The notes beneath the pieces are model-generated. The model saw only the letters and a program-made list of their open reading frames with translations. It was not told the origin of the DNA and did not search any database. DNA of 57,855 nucleotides, taken from NCBI GenBank assembly GCA_003427395.1, contig BFEA01000052.1, positions 4,180,486-4,238,340 on the forward strand. The letters are read 5' to 3'. The translations under genes were made by a program, and so were the position numbers. Positions 1 through 11,411 of this stretch are shown here, piece by piece; position 1 is the stretch's first letter, and each line of letters begins with the position of its first letter. This DNA is from Chara braunii. Taxonomy: Eukaryota > Streptophyta > Charophyceae > Charales > Characeae.

Positions 1-34
1 CTCTTATACACATCTAGATGTGTATAAGAGACAG
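1..34. other. Nextera mate-pair junction adapter remnant (artefact)
   Basis: The first bases are the transposase mosaic-end sequence on one strand followed directly by the same 19-base end on the other, making a perfect palindrome around ACACATCTAGATGTGT and ending in AAGAGACAG. This is 34 of the 38 bases of the circularisation junction used in Nextera mate-pair libraries. The window or contig starts inside it. It is not genomic; sequence just to the right may have been joined artificially. Confidence 0.93.
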
Positions 35-94
35 ATGTATAGCAACGGATGCAACTTGCCACTTTGTTGTTGTTTTTAAAATCTGGCCACTTTC

Positions 95-475
95 TTTTTT
101 TTTTTTTTTTTTTTTAAGGGGCGATGGCCTTGAGGTATTATCATCGGTCTAACCGTATTTTCTTTCGTTTCGACAGTGGTGTGCTGTGGCGAGGGCCTGT
201 ATTTGCGTGCTCTCGTGTCGTCTGTCCATCTACGTTCTGTCTGGCATGTGCTGTAGTACTTAACCGCCGAAGCACCGTTGTGCCTAAACATGGAGGATGT
301 TTGTTTGTTTGTTTGTTTGTTTGTCTCTCTTCTTGTAAATGGCTGTCCCTCGATGAGGGGAAGAGGTACAAGGTGGCCCCTGGGAATTCATAAAGTCCGG
401 TCATCTAGTTCGCCCTGGATTCCAACCGAGGTCTGTATATAAACAGTTTGTGGGTGTACCGACTGAGCGGCCCGT
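95..475 (-). mobile_element. tRNA-related SINE (family A), copy 1, interrupted
   Basis: A T run at 95-115 is followed by the block GATGGCCTTGAGGTATTATC. The same block stands beside a T run near 35,040 and beside a T-rich stretch near 38,160. On the - strand this is the 3' end of a short element with a poly(A) tail. The matching 5' part, including a CCGACTGAGC stretch like a degenerate box A, lies at about 383-475. The middle (about 166-382) has no match in the other copies and includes a (GTTT)n run, so this copy has probably been interrupted. Confidence 0.55.
299..324. repeat. (GTTT)n microsatellite
   Basis: About six tandem GTTT units inside SINE copy 1. Confidence 0.9.
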
Positions 476-918
476 CGGTACTCCATTGTGATTTCGATGC
501 TTACATCGATCATCCTTTCATCCTTTACATCATCAGGTTTAGCCCTATGGGGTACAAGGTGGGGCACAATACAATGCAAAACCAGAAGGGCTGCGAGGGG
601 ATGAAGAGTGTTCTCGTCAGTCAGGGGAAAAGAGGGGCTCAGGGGAGGAGAGCATCATGTGATGTCTTCGTCATGAGGTTGAGTCGCTTGGTGTACAATG
701 CGGAGTATAATGACAAGTCCACAGGGTTCGGAGGGGGTGAAAAGAAATTGTGGGCAGAGGACAAGAGGAGCTAGGGGGAAATGGTGTGATGTGAGGTCTT
801 GGTCTCCTTCTCTTCCCCCTGTTTTCGGGTCTGTGTCTGTGTCTCGACTGCCAGCCACCTGCTCACTGCCATCAGGTCGAAAACTCCTTGGTCACCCCAC
901 CCATGTGACTGAGGGTCT

Positions 919-1075
919 CGCCGCACAGCACACGAAACGAAAACGAAACGAGTGCATCTGCCCACGAAAGGTGGCAAAATACACTCGTTACTATTTATAG
1001 TAAACCGATGAACCTGGCCATTTTTCTGCAGGAAGATGCACTCCTTTCGTTTTTCGTTTCGTGTCCCGTGCGGCG
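919..1075. repeat. Fold-back element with about 41-bp arms
   Basis: Arms at 919-959 and 1034-1075 are reverse complements at roughly 38 of 42 aligned positions, starting CGCCGCAC and ending GTGCGGCG. The loop is about 74 bases. The ends resemble terminal inverted repeats of a miniature DNA element, but no target duplication is evident. Flanks (481-918 and 1076-2140) show no supported gene. Confidence 0.7.
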
Positions 1076-2144
1076 ACGCCCTGAATACTGCGTTACAACA
1101 TGTAACTGTTGTCCTTCGAGACATCCGTTAAAATTGGAATGGAACGATAGCATGGCCCCTGCGCAAGGATGACAAAAAAAAAAAACCGTGTTAACTGTTG
1201 ACAAGCAAACGTGACCTCGAACCAGAGTCTCAGAATGAAATAATTATGAATTGCCTGGGGCCAATCCGTTCAATGATGATACCTCAAGGCCAGCTCAGAG
1301 GGGCGAGTAGTCCGGTTTGCCTTTTTCCCCTTTTCCCTCCTCGGGGCAAGGATAGCTGAACCCAGTCACGTTGAGGGGTAGCCTGATGAGAATATACCTT
1401 CACCTTTCCATCATGGTGGTGCAGATCATTTGCCTGCTGCATATTTGACCGGGATAGCCTTTAGATTTCGAGAATCATATGGGCTATGGCTTCTTCCTCC
1501 CAGCATAATGCTCCACCATTGTGGAAGGACAGTCTCTCTCTCTACAGGTCCTATACAAATTATGCAATTATGATAATTCAACTGTGTTTTCCCAGGAAGA
1601 AGGTACCTCTAAACTTTTCAGTTGTCCTGACCTCAGAGGCGGATAGGGATAGCTGACTATAGCAAGAGATGTCAAGAGGGATAACAATGATATTGAGTAA
1701 CAGTTGTGCTAGTTGTTCGATATTTTTGTAAAAAATGAAAAACAAATCCTGCTTTGGCAACGAGGCATCCGCACCTTAGCATGCTCATATAACTGTTGGA
1801 TAGTGTTGGTCATAGACCTTTTAGATTGGCTTTCAGAATTTGGTTTAGAAACTCTGGGTGGAATTTTTTACATCAGAACGTCGGCTCGTTTCTTTGGTTT
1901 CCCAGGCCTTAGTGAACGCATGTATTTTGTGTTTTTGAAATCCAATTGGCCTATCAGTGAGCGCAATGATGTGCATGCAGGAATAAACGCATCTCCCTCT
2001 TTCTGGTGCGTTATATTCCCCTCATTTGCTCTTTGAATTCTCTTCTTGGTTCATGCTCCACGCTTCCCATTGAAACTCTCATATACTCTTTCTGTGTGTT
2101 TTTGTTTTGGGGTAACTTCAGTATAGTCATAGAAACGAGTTACA
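1076..2144. other. Intergenic, nothing recognised
   Basis: Short open frames only, on both strands, with no family signature. A stretch ATACCTCAAGGCC near 1,280 matches the SINE family A 3' end in the opposite orientation, too short to call as a copy. Confidence 0.5.
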
Positions 2145-2267
2145 ATTGCACCATGGGGCAATATACAGTTTGCAATTGCACTTCGGGAACCCTACCTGGG
2201 CAGAAAGCTAGGTTGTATACATTACCCAAACTGCAATTCGAAACTGTATCTTGGCCCGTAGTGCAAT
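2145..2267. repeat. Fold-back element with 36-bp arms
   Basis: Arms at 2145-2180 and 2232-2267 match as reverse complements at 30 of 36 positions, both beginning ATTGCAC from the outside. The 51-base loop contains no open frame. The size and structure fit a miniature inverted-repeat element, or a hairpin RNA locus if transcribed. Confidence 0.65.
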
Positions 2268-2620
2268 CATACCTCATTTTTGTGATTCACCTGTAGTTTC
2301 CCCTTTTGTTTTTGTTTTTTTCTTTCCCACCCTAATTTCCCATCTTCCCCATGTTGGTTGGTGCGATGTCAGAATAAATGTCTTTACAAGGGTGTTTGTC
2401 CATATATTGCGCTTTACATCGAGTTTCTTTGGCTGCCTACCGAGGTTCTTAGCGAACTGACTCGGGTATAGGTAAGTTAGAAGTCTAGTAGGCAAGATCG
2501 GAACTTAAAATGCGTGTGATTTGTTCCATTTTATTATAAGTGATATTATGATTTAGATTTTGATTTAGAACTAGTGGGAATAAATATTTATATATTAAGA
2601 CTAATTGAATATTATATTTA

Positions 2621-3190
2621 GTATTTAGTATTTACTGCTTTCATAGTCTATTTCTCACAAAACTTCAACTCTTGTTTTGAGTCCTTTGACACTAATTTGC
2701 GCTAAATTACTCCTTAATGCATTAAGAGTATGTCATTGAAATGCATTGAAACAGAGGAAAAGTTGTGTGTGCATTTGAAAGTTCCTCTTGACATATTTTC
2801 TTATCTATGATCTTTATTATATCTTTGAAGTTTGAATGATATATGACTAACTGAGTATTTAGTACTTGCTGGTTTCATAATCTGCTTCTTATAAAACTCG
2901 ACTCTTGTTTGAGTCTTCAAACACTAGTGTGAGCTAAATTATTCCTTAGACCACCGGTACTTAGCCCAGCTATCGGCCGCGAAAAAATAAAAAGTAGAAA
3001 CATTTCTAGTCAAATGAATTTTTATGCTCCTGTAGTAGCCCGTACGTTTCCTAAAATCATGACGTGTTAACGGGCACGACTCTAGGAAGTACAGGTGGTT
3101 TAATGCATTAAGAATATGTCATTAAAATGCACTGAAACACGAAGAAAATCGTATGTGCATTTTAAAGTTGTTCTTGACATATTTTCTTAT
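2621..3190. repeat. Diverged AT-rich tandem duplication
   Basis: Copy A (2621-2804) and copy B (2864-3190) share the order GTATTTAGTA ... TTAATGCATTAAGA ... CTTGACATATTTTCTTAT. Copy B is longer because it contains the miniature element at 2949-3099. The 91 bases after the insertion point align without length change in the two copies. Confidence 0.85.
2949..3099 (+). mobile_element. PIF/Harbinger-like miniature element, copy 1
   Basis: A 151-bp insertion with terminal inverted repeats ACCACCGGTACTT and AAGTACAGGTGGT (12 of 13 paired). It is flanked by TTA on both sides, while copy A of the host duplication has a single TTA at the empty site (2714-2716). A 3-bp TTA duplication is typical of PIF/Harbinger. 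Similar sequence occurs at 34,499-34,629 and 39,234-39,375. It has no coding capacity, so it would depend on a transposase elsewhere. Confidence 0.8.
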
Positions 3191-4385
3191 ATTTGATTTG
3201 AATGATATCAGTGTGATTCAATTATTATCTTATTTGATAACTACCTCTACGGAGGTGAAGCCTTTGAGCAAGCACATGGTAATTAAAACTTGGACAACGG
3301 TGATATATATTTTTACAATGTATGTCTAATTTTACTATTATTACAGATAGGGAGGACGTAACCCAACTTGGAAGATTGACAATGGGGGATTTATTATAAG
3401 TTGTGCGATTGTTGACGTTAAAAGACAAAAATATATATTTTTTAATTTTGAATGACACTTTTTTGTTTACATAAGGTTGATCTGTGGAAAATACATGACA
3501 TCAAAAATGTGGATTCATTCATACTTGCTATAATGTTTTTAAAATGTATTGTATTGTATTTATTGTTTTGTCATTTCTTAGGGGAATGACATCAACCTCT
3601 CCTAGAGGTTATTATGATTTAGTGTATATACGTATATATTCGTGAAACTCATAATTGAACGAACTCATATCAATTTATGCGTGAGAACAAAGGCGAGTAC
3701 TCAAACAATATATGAGATTGTTTTTGTTACTCTCAACTTTGTTTGGCCAAATCACTTGGGGTAGTAAATACCTTCATCAATAACTCGATTATGTGAAGAA
3801 GGGATATAATATATGTACGGGTAACGAATGTTCTGTGTAGGTTCTTTTTTTTTTTTGTACAAATCACTTCTATGGGATCTACACATTGTGGCATGTTAGA
3901 AAGATGGGATAACCATGTGCTATCATCTGATCACTTGCATGATAGGAGAAATTGCGAGCTTCGGAATTAATTATCATAGCTATGTGGGGGCCTACATTGA
4001 ATACTTGATGAAGAACTAGACACATCAGAAGTCGGAGGAAAGAAAAAAGGGAGCGGAAAACTTGCCTAAGGAGAATAAAGAACAACATCGAGAATACCCA
4101 TGAGAGGCGTAGGTTCATTTCCTGAGAAGCCTTAGGGAACTTTCTGTTTTCTAAAGGAAAACCTGAATTTTTTTCCTTGTTTATGATACTAAGTAGCACA
4201 ATCTCCGCAGCCCGATATTCTACCATTATTAAAACCGACTCGGAGGGGGGTTGTCTCTTTCTCGATGGCTGGGATAGACAAAAAAGAAAATTCATATGGT
4301 CTATTGTCGAGCACAATGATAAAAAAGTTTTTTTGAAGGATGTTAAGCTCAAATTTATGAAAGGGGGAACATTCACTATTCAACA
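3191..4385. other. AT-rich intergenic DNA
   Basis: No coding family, RNA gene or clear repeat is recognised. The 165-residue frame on the - strand at 3879-4376 has no recognisable motif and AT-biased composition, and is not called. Confidence 0.5.
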
Positions 4386-4715
4386 TTGTGTAGCACACCG
4401 AACATGTTTGGATCTTTTCCAAACATCCGAACATGTTCGTGAGTTCGGTCGAACGCCACCCGGACGTGTTCGGCCGAACATATTCAAGAAAAAAAAAAAA
4501 ATCTTTTTTTTTTTTTTGATTTCTAACTTGAGTTTCGTTATGAATTTGAACATACCTGCAAGGCAAAAGTTGTTTGTACTATTATTTTACATCACATATA
4601 GCGTCTTCAGATTTTTTTGAAGAACTTTGTTTTTTTTTTTATAAATATTTTTATGTTCGCGTTCGGTCCTGAACGTTCGAGTTCGGTCACCGAACCCGAA
4701 CACGATGCTACACAG
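4386..4715. mobile_element. hAT-like miniature element, copy 1
   Basis: It is closely related to 8690-9059: both share the internal block TTTGAACAT ... AAGGCAAAAGTTG and a subterminal cluster of GAACATGTTCG-type palindromes. Terminal inverted repeats are TTGTGTAGCAC and ATGCTACACAG. Eight-base flanks ATTCAACA and GTTGAACA agree at six positions, a decayed target duplication. It contains an A run and a T run but no transposase. Confidence 0.7.
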
Positions 4716-5262
4716 GTTGAACAATATCATGCAGCACAGGAGGATGGTCTTGATTTCTTTCCTACGGATGCCTGCGTTAAAGAGTTTGTTTTACGTGTTC
4801 GAAATCGGTGCATTTATTAGACTGTATAATTGCATTGAGTTTTTCGACAATGGCAGGCCGAAACTAAGACCCTACTAAAAAGCATTGTCAGAAGGGTCCT
4901 CTAAAACAAAAGTAGAATTAAGTGTCTTATAATAGTTTTAATTATGAGTATTTTTTATTATGCTATCCGAAAGCAGAATGAAATGAATTTGGTTTAGAGG
5001 GAGATTAGAAGGCGTTGTAAGTCCCAGTGTGTTGCTAAGTTCATTGTTTATAGATCAAGGTTCGTTTGGTCCGGGCCAAAGACCATAATTGACAAATATT
5101 TTCATAAACACAATTTGATAGCAAAAGGGTCTGTAAGCGAATGTGATTGCATCAAAATATATCATAACTTGGAGGGCGGCTGTGTTCACGAATGCGGCCT
5201 CGACCGACCTTCGCCACACAGTGACCACAAATTTCGCCGATTTTTCTCGACCAAAAAAATAG

Positions 5263-5265
5263 GTG

Positions 5266-5303
<38 letters not shown>

Positions 5304-5452
5304 GAAACAGTTTGTCACAGCCCCTCGTTTGTTGTCCTCTTCTCCCTCTCTGCCTACGGTTTACCGGGCAGTTCTATTTGACGATATATATATATATCAC
5401 AAACAGAACTGTACGATAAACCGTAGGCAGAGAGAAAAAGAGAACAACAAAC
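5263..5452. repeat. Hammerhead-associated repeat, inverted dimer
   Basis: Positions 5303-5380 carry GAAACAGTTTGTCACAG, then a pyrimidine-rich stretch and GCCTACGGTTTACCGGGCAG. Positions 5400-5452 repeat the distal part as a reverse complement, around an ACGATATATATATATAT centre. The CTGATGA and stem II part seen at 32,431 is absent here; a (TA)n run at about 5268-5302 occupies its place directly before CGAAAC. Confidence 0.75.
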
Positions 5453-6649
5453 AAGTATGTATATATTTTCAATCGAAGGGGGGTACCTACCAACAACCGC
5501 ATCCTCTTCAGGCCTTCAGTCTCCCGAAAGTCCTTTGGAAGGCCTCGACTTTAAGCACCAAAATCCATGCGTACGGTCCATATGGGGCCGGGGGGGCGTA
5601 CGTACAGACGTATGGAAGTATGTACGATCTGTACGATGGGCCGACACGGCGTTCATGTACAACACCTTGACATATTTTGTCCAATCTGTAGATAGGCGCT
5701 AGTACACAAATACCTATATAATTGCGGTTGGTGTGCCTAAGTGTTTCTACCATGCAAGACCCACGTAGCCTGTAACATATGTCTACCGTATGTCATTCGA
5801 TGCAACAACTACAATTATGAGAATCAGATATTGTGCTTCAACAATCCATATATGAACCAGACATGTTCTGTATGTGGAGGTGGCCACTTACCAAACACAA
5901 GGACAGCTCTTGAACTTCAAATCTTTTGCAACACAAACATTATCTAGTCTTTGGTGTTAGTCTATAATAATTGGTGTTAGCAGGGCTAATACCTTTACTG
6001 GGGTATTTGCCATTATTTTTGCATTAGCAGAGCCACAACATTAGCTACCATAACGCGGCGATTTGAACTTTGAAGTGCGCGCACCTTTGCACCGCTGTTT
6101 GAGACAAGTTCATCGATCATTGAGGCCGAGGCGTATGGGTAAGTAAATTTAATGAGTTTGTGACACACACTACAATTGTTAGAATTCGTAATAATACCCT
6201 CTGTCCACTACGACCGAGGTTCAGTTGAAACAAGTAAGTCGGACCAAACTGGGTCAACGACAGTCATATTAAGTTTAACGAACAGGCATGTTGACTTGCT
6301 GAAAGCCCGAACATAGGTTGAAGCTAGTATAGGCACTGACCTTCTAGACTAAGGTTATTTAAAGATTTGATTGCCGATAGGACACACACACAAATTTAAG
6401 GGTTAGAACTTTGATTAGTCGGACGCTCGAATGTGGGTTAAAATTGATATAGGCCTTGGTCAAACGGCCATGACAGTTACTGGGTTTGGTTGCCGTGTCT
6501 GGTAAAAACTATTTTGTATCCTAGTCTTGTACAATGTAAGCAATGGCGGGGCGCAGACCTCGAATTCTCATATTATAATGGTAGCTGGATTTTCCTCCTT
6601 GTTAAAAAGGACTTAGTGCATTGCCCATGAAATTTTGATCTGCAATGTG
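5453..6649. other. Intergenic, nothing recognised
   Basis: No supported gene. Around 5570-5640 there are several CGTACG/GTACGT palindromes without a defined element boundary. Confidence 0.5.
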
Positions 6650-6767
6650 ATATATATATATACATATATCGTCACAAACACAACTGTCCGGTAAACCGTA
6701 GGCAGAGAGAGAGAAGAGGACAATAAACGAGGGGCTGTGACAAACTATTTCGTCGGAGTTTCACCGA

Positions 6768-6804
<37 letters not shown>
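6650..6804 (-). repeat. Hammerhead-associated repeat, single unit
   Basis: Read on the - strand from 6770, the unit has GAGTCGGTGAAACTCCGAC, then GAAATAGTTTGTCACAG, then the pyrimidine-rich and GCCTACGGTTTACCGG blocks, ending in TGTGACGATATAT. Stem II and the GAA box are intact, but the conserved CTGATGA is replaced by TATATGA because an (AT)n run (6771-6804) abuts it. It is expected to be catalytically dead. Confidence 0.8.
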
Positions 6805-6806
<2 letters not shown>

Positions 6807-8689
6807 CATAAACCTATTGGCGTAGCTTCTAATGTAGATAAGAAAGGAACAACTTACTATATAAATACATAAAATATGAAATATGAAAACTAGTAACTAG
6901 TGGTGGTTTGAGGAGCAGATGCCCCGTAGTAGTGTAAAAGTAAGATGCATTTCGAACCCCTAACTGTACTCTTTGATTTAGATATGATAAAAATGTCTTA
7001 AGAATCTTCCGCATGACAATTGACATTACGAGGTAGTTGACAAGTTGATTATTTTCACTTATTTATTTATTCAGATTATTCTTTGATTTCACGTGACTTT
7101 TTTTTCCTAATATATCTCAAAGCTACATTTGATAGTTTTGCTATGATAAACATGGCATAAAATCTATGTTAGATTTCGTCAAAACGAAATGAAAACTGGC
7201 TACTACAGCTAGATCACACCACTATCGAGATCCTTGCAACCCCGCCAACTTTACGGGATTCATGACCATGGAGTCGCTACCGCTAAGAAGCAGATAACCT
7301 GCAATGGGAGAGAGATGACCACAAACCTTGATAGAGGGATAAGAAACGAGAAGCAGATGAGCGTGAAAAATCTTAGGGTAGAAGAATGAATGCATACAAT
7401 GTAGGCAACAAAACGGAACATGCGTGTGTAAAGTAGAAGAAGATATGCACAAAACACGAAGGCAAGGAGAAACGCAAAGTTGAGGGGGAGCATGAAGTCG
7501 AGGAGAACGAGTGCGTAGTGAGGGCGAGGAGGATGGTCACACAGAGTAAGCTGGAAGATGATCAACATCGGAGGAAAGAGAAAACGAAAGTGTTAGAGAA
7601 GAGAAGGAACACCCATCAGTTGGAGGATGACCGAAAGATAAGAAAAAAATAACCAAAAGTGAGAGTGCCGAGAAAATGAGTATGGAAAAAAAGAAAAGAA
7701 AAAAAATGAGCGCAGAGGGGTGAAGGAAAAAACATTAACATTTGAAAAATCATAAGCGACCTCAATTTACCCGCAGATAGAGAGTTTTGAGAGAAAAAGA
7801 GTTCGACCTCATGATGAACCGGTTTGTGAAAGAACTTTCATATCTTTCGCAGTGCAAAGACTCCTATGGATAAACTTAGACTCCTCAAGGGTTAAATCCA
7901 GACACATCTTAAATCAAGACACATCGACAAATAACAACTTTTGTATACTTGGTTTTAATTTTTTGAGTTTGTTTTTCTTTTTTATTCTTGATGTTGAAAG
8001 ATCAAGAACCGATTGCGTTGAATATTATTTAAAAAGATAAGAGCCAATGTTTTCGATGTTTGATTGAAAGGTGAAAGACTTGTGCATTTTTATGTTTGTT
8101 TTTTGCTTGAGTGTAAAATGTAAAGAGATCTTCTTGCTTTTAAAACTCAACTTTTATAAATATTTACTATGTATATATGCATTCAGTTTAGAAAATTTTG
8201 ACGATCATCTTCTTAATCTAACCTAACCCCTTTGTTGGATGAGCGTATGACTTGAACCCGACTCCTCAGCATTCAGGTTGAGAGATCGCTCTCCTGAAGA
8301 AGGCGAAGTTCATCTTTAGTACAAACTGCTTCTATAATTTGATTGTTAGATTTATTTGTTGAACAATTACTCCCTCAGGAAAATCAAGATTATTGTCCAA
8401 CACTCGAGTGTATCGTCGGGCCAAGGATCTCTGATTGCCGTCAACCTCCTCAACTTGCACGGTGAGCAGAGCCTAATCGACTCTCTTCAACTGCTCCATA
8501 TCGTGGGAACCTCAACCCCGAGATCCTTGATTGTTAATCACCTTAGATAAGGGAAGTACAATGTTACGATACCTTTTTAGTTGACGTCATAAGCATCGCG
8601 CAACAACAACTCACTAAGGATCTCGTAGTTTACGAGTATTGAGCAACACGCTGTTACGGTCAAGAGTTGTATTGTCGTTTACATTATAC
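6805..8689. other. AT-rich intergenic DNA
   Basis: Short frames only; the purine-rich block at 7,450-7,740 produces spurious open frames on the opposite strand. No RNA or protein gene can be supported. Confidence 0.5.
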
Positions 8690-9059
8690 CTGCGTAGCAC
8701 GACGAACGTGTGCTCGTCCCTTCACGTTTTCATGAACGAGATCGCTCGTTCGCGCGAACAGCTCACGAACATGCTCGAGCGAACGTTTTCTTTTTCGTAA
8801 AAAAAATAAAACAATAAATATTTTTTGGTTTTTTATTCTTAACTCATGATTGGCTACGAATTTGAACATGACTCCAAGGCAAAAGTTGCTTGTATTAATA
8901 TTTTACATATCATATAGTTTTTGCAAAGTTTTCTGAAAACTTTTGTTGTTGTTTTTTTAATATTTTTTTATTTTTGCGTTCGGAGGGTTTTGTGCGCTTG
9001 TTCTCGTTCGGGCGAACATGTTCGCGTTCGCCTCCGAACGCGGACACTGTACTACGCAG
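8690..9059. mobile_element. hAT-like miniature element, copy 2
   Basis: A 370-bp element with terminal inverted repeats CTGCGTAGCAC and GTACTACGCAG (10 of 11 paired), flanked by a perfect 8-bp direct repeat CATTATAC at 8682-8689 and 9060-9067. Eight-base duplications with short inverted ends are typical of the hAT superfamily. Subterminal GAACATGTTCGCGTTCG-type palindromes occur near both ends and could be transposase binding sites. There is no coding capacity. Confidence 0.82.
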
Positions 9060-9067
9060 CATTATAC

Positions 9068-10411
9068 CTCTATATTTATAACTCGTCAAATAATATACCC
9101 TGCTAGAAACAAGTAATGGGTATGAATGAAGCGATAACTTAGTATTTCATCGTCATGAATCGTGAATTTGGTTCTAGGCAATCTACCGGGCGTGTACCCA
9201 CCATCTACCATGTAGAATAACCTTTCGGTGGCTTACCTAACACGACATGTAAAAGTCACCACATGTAAGTCAATAGTTAAATATGAATATACGTAGTTAA
9301 GGGTAGTTACAACCCCTCAAGTAAAAGGTAATTGTGCCTCATAGAGTTTTGTCCTATCGCAAGGCCTCGTGAAAGGTATAGCTAGCGTGCACAACCGGAA
9401 TGGTATCGTATAGCCTAAGCGACACTCCTTGTTATACGACCGTGAAGGTCCGTTGCTTTCCACTACTTATCAAAAAAAAAAAATAAAAAAAATTGGAGAG
9501 TTAATGCAAACCTAAAGTAGAACCCATGAGGGCAACTTACAATTCATTTCTTAAAACTTGAATAACAAAGTTTGCAGTTATAGAGAATACTATGTATATA
9601 CATAATTGATCCTCACATCTTGTGAGCCTACAATTCCTTATTACTTTCTAACTCCATTTTTCGTTGGTTGAGAACTATGATGCTGTTGAAAATGATGGAA
9701 GGCCTCTTCTATCTGTATCAAAAGTATCGGACCACCTGTGCAAACGAGCTAAGTTAAGGAAACTACCTTCGAAGGCTCACGAGCCTCTCACTGTTTTTTT
9801 TTTTTTGTAGTGGTGTGACATTGGTGTCCTACTTTCATTACTGACCTAGACTCGAAGCCTTATGACCTTATCGAGTATATTGGTATGAGTCTGACTCAAC
9901 TTTCAAGCGAATTATTGTTTCAACTTTCAAGGAGCATCTTTCTTTTTTATTTGTTTTTCCCTTTCCCTTTGTTTGTGACACAGTTTTACTAAAACCACGA
10001 GTACTTCTAAGACTTTCTTTCATGAAGCTGGAAAGTTAATGTCCTGCGAAAAAAAAAAAAAAAAAAGAACGGGTTTCTCTTTAGCAGGCGCCGCCATCCA
10101 TTTTTCTTTGGTCACATGCAACTGAAACTTGCAGCAACATGTGTACCATGTCGGAAAAAAATGGTTGGCAAACGTATTGGTGCTTTAAGCACTCAACTGC
10201 ACAGTAAATGGTCGGTCATGTAGGCTTACTTACACCACGAGTACCTTTCTCACCTATCGATGCTGACCCTGCGCGTACCGGAAGGACGACCCTTGCCGAG
10301 AATGTGGCCGCAAGTTGTGCAAAGCGTTTCATATTTTTTTCAATTATAAATTAATACAAAAGGAAAAAAATTTAAATAAACTTCATAAATGAAAAACCTT
10401 TGACATTGTAC

Positions 10412-10415
<4 letters not shown>
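9068..10415. other. Intergenic, nothing recognised
   Basis: Contains several A or T homopolymers (about 9470-9490 and 10,050-10,067) but no supported gene or element boundary. Confidence 0.45.

Positions 10416-10448
<33 letters not shown>
10416..10448. repeat. (GA)n microsatellite
   Basis: About 16 GA units; the Ser/Leu-rich frames across it are artefacts of the repeat. Confidence 0.95.
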
Positions 10449-10449
<1 letters not shown>

Positions 10450-10985
10450 GGGGTGTATTCTGGTGACGTCCTCTTCTATTCTTCTGAGTAATTTTGGTAT
10501 CGGCGTCAATCGCCTTGTCCTTTTTTTTAATCGGCATCTCGGATTTTTCGTCTTCCCTGCTTCCTTTATTCGGAAACGAACATATGGATTGTTTTTCCCC
10601 ACTCCCCATCTTTGTCTTTTTGAATCGGCAAATCTGATTGATTGGTTCTCGGCGATCGAGCCTTGTGTGATCTCGGGGCCGATTGGCCAAATAATGGTTG
10701 CATGATCCTCAATTCGTTTCGTTTGTATGTGAGCTAGATGCATGGATGATAGGTGTGATTCTGTCTACGTATGAATTGGATGGGCACGCTACGCTATTAG
10801 ATGACCATCTCACTATAGGATGATCCATCTCGTGAATTGCTAACTTTCGCTCATCTGATCGATGTCCAGGTCCCACGCACGCACGTGTAGACTCGACCAA
10901 AGACAATCACTGCCTACACGCGCGTCTGTGAACCCTGAACTCGACTAATTCCCCGAATAGATGGCGTCCCACCCCGACTTGCAGC

Positions 10986-11411
10986 ATGAATTTCAGCCTT
11001 CCCTTTCGTGTCACTGATCGCGAGTGTTTGAGGGATGGGGAATTCCAGGAATATTGGGAACAATCTTGTTTGTCTATACGACCTTGGGCGGAACCCTCAG
11101 AATTTTCCTACTTGACGGGGAACGGACGTATTTGCGAGTGGGACCTCGACCAGACCTTGGGACGTCACCCCCATCTCCCAAGCTTCTCTAGCCTATACAC
11201 GTGTCACATCCTCGCGGAGCCCAGAATCATTATCTTAGGGACCAAATTCCCTCCCTATCACCACATCCTGTCCTACCACTCCCTAGCCATCGTCCCCTGG
11301 CTCACAATCGCTCCTTACTGGCCCCAACCCCCGTGCTCAGAGTGTCTGCGGGACCACGAGTACCGAGCCTCTGGCTTCATCCGGCGAACTCATTCCGAGG
11401 AAGGACGATAG
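10986..11411 (+). pseudogene. ORF running into a gypsy integrase-tail fragment
   Basis: A 141-residue open frame. Its last part (HEYRASGFIRRTHSEE) matches the integrase C-terminal tail of the gypsy element at 40.2-40.8 kb (HEYGASSFIRRTCSEE). The first roughly 115 residues match nothing I recognise and may be another part of a retroelement or unrelated DNA. A stop follows directly, so this is best treated as retroelement debris. Confidence 0.45.
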
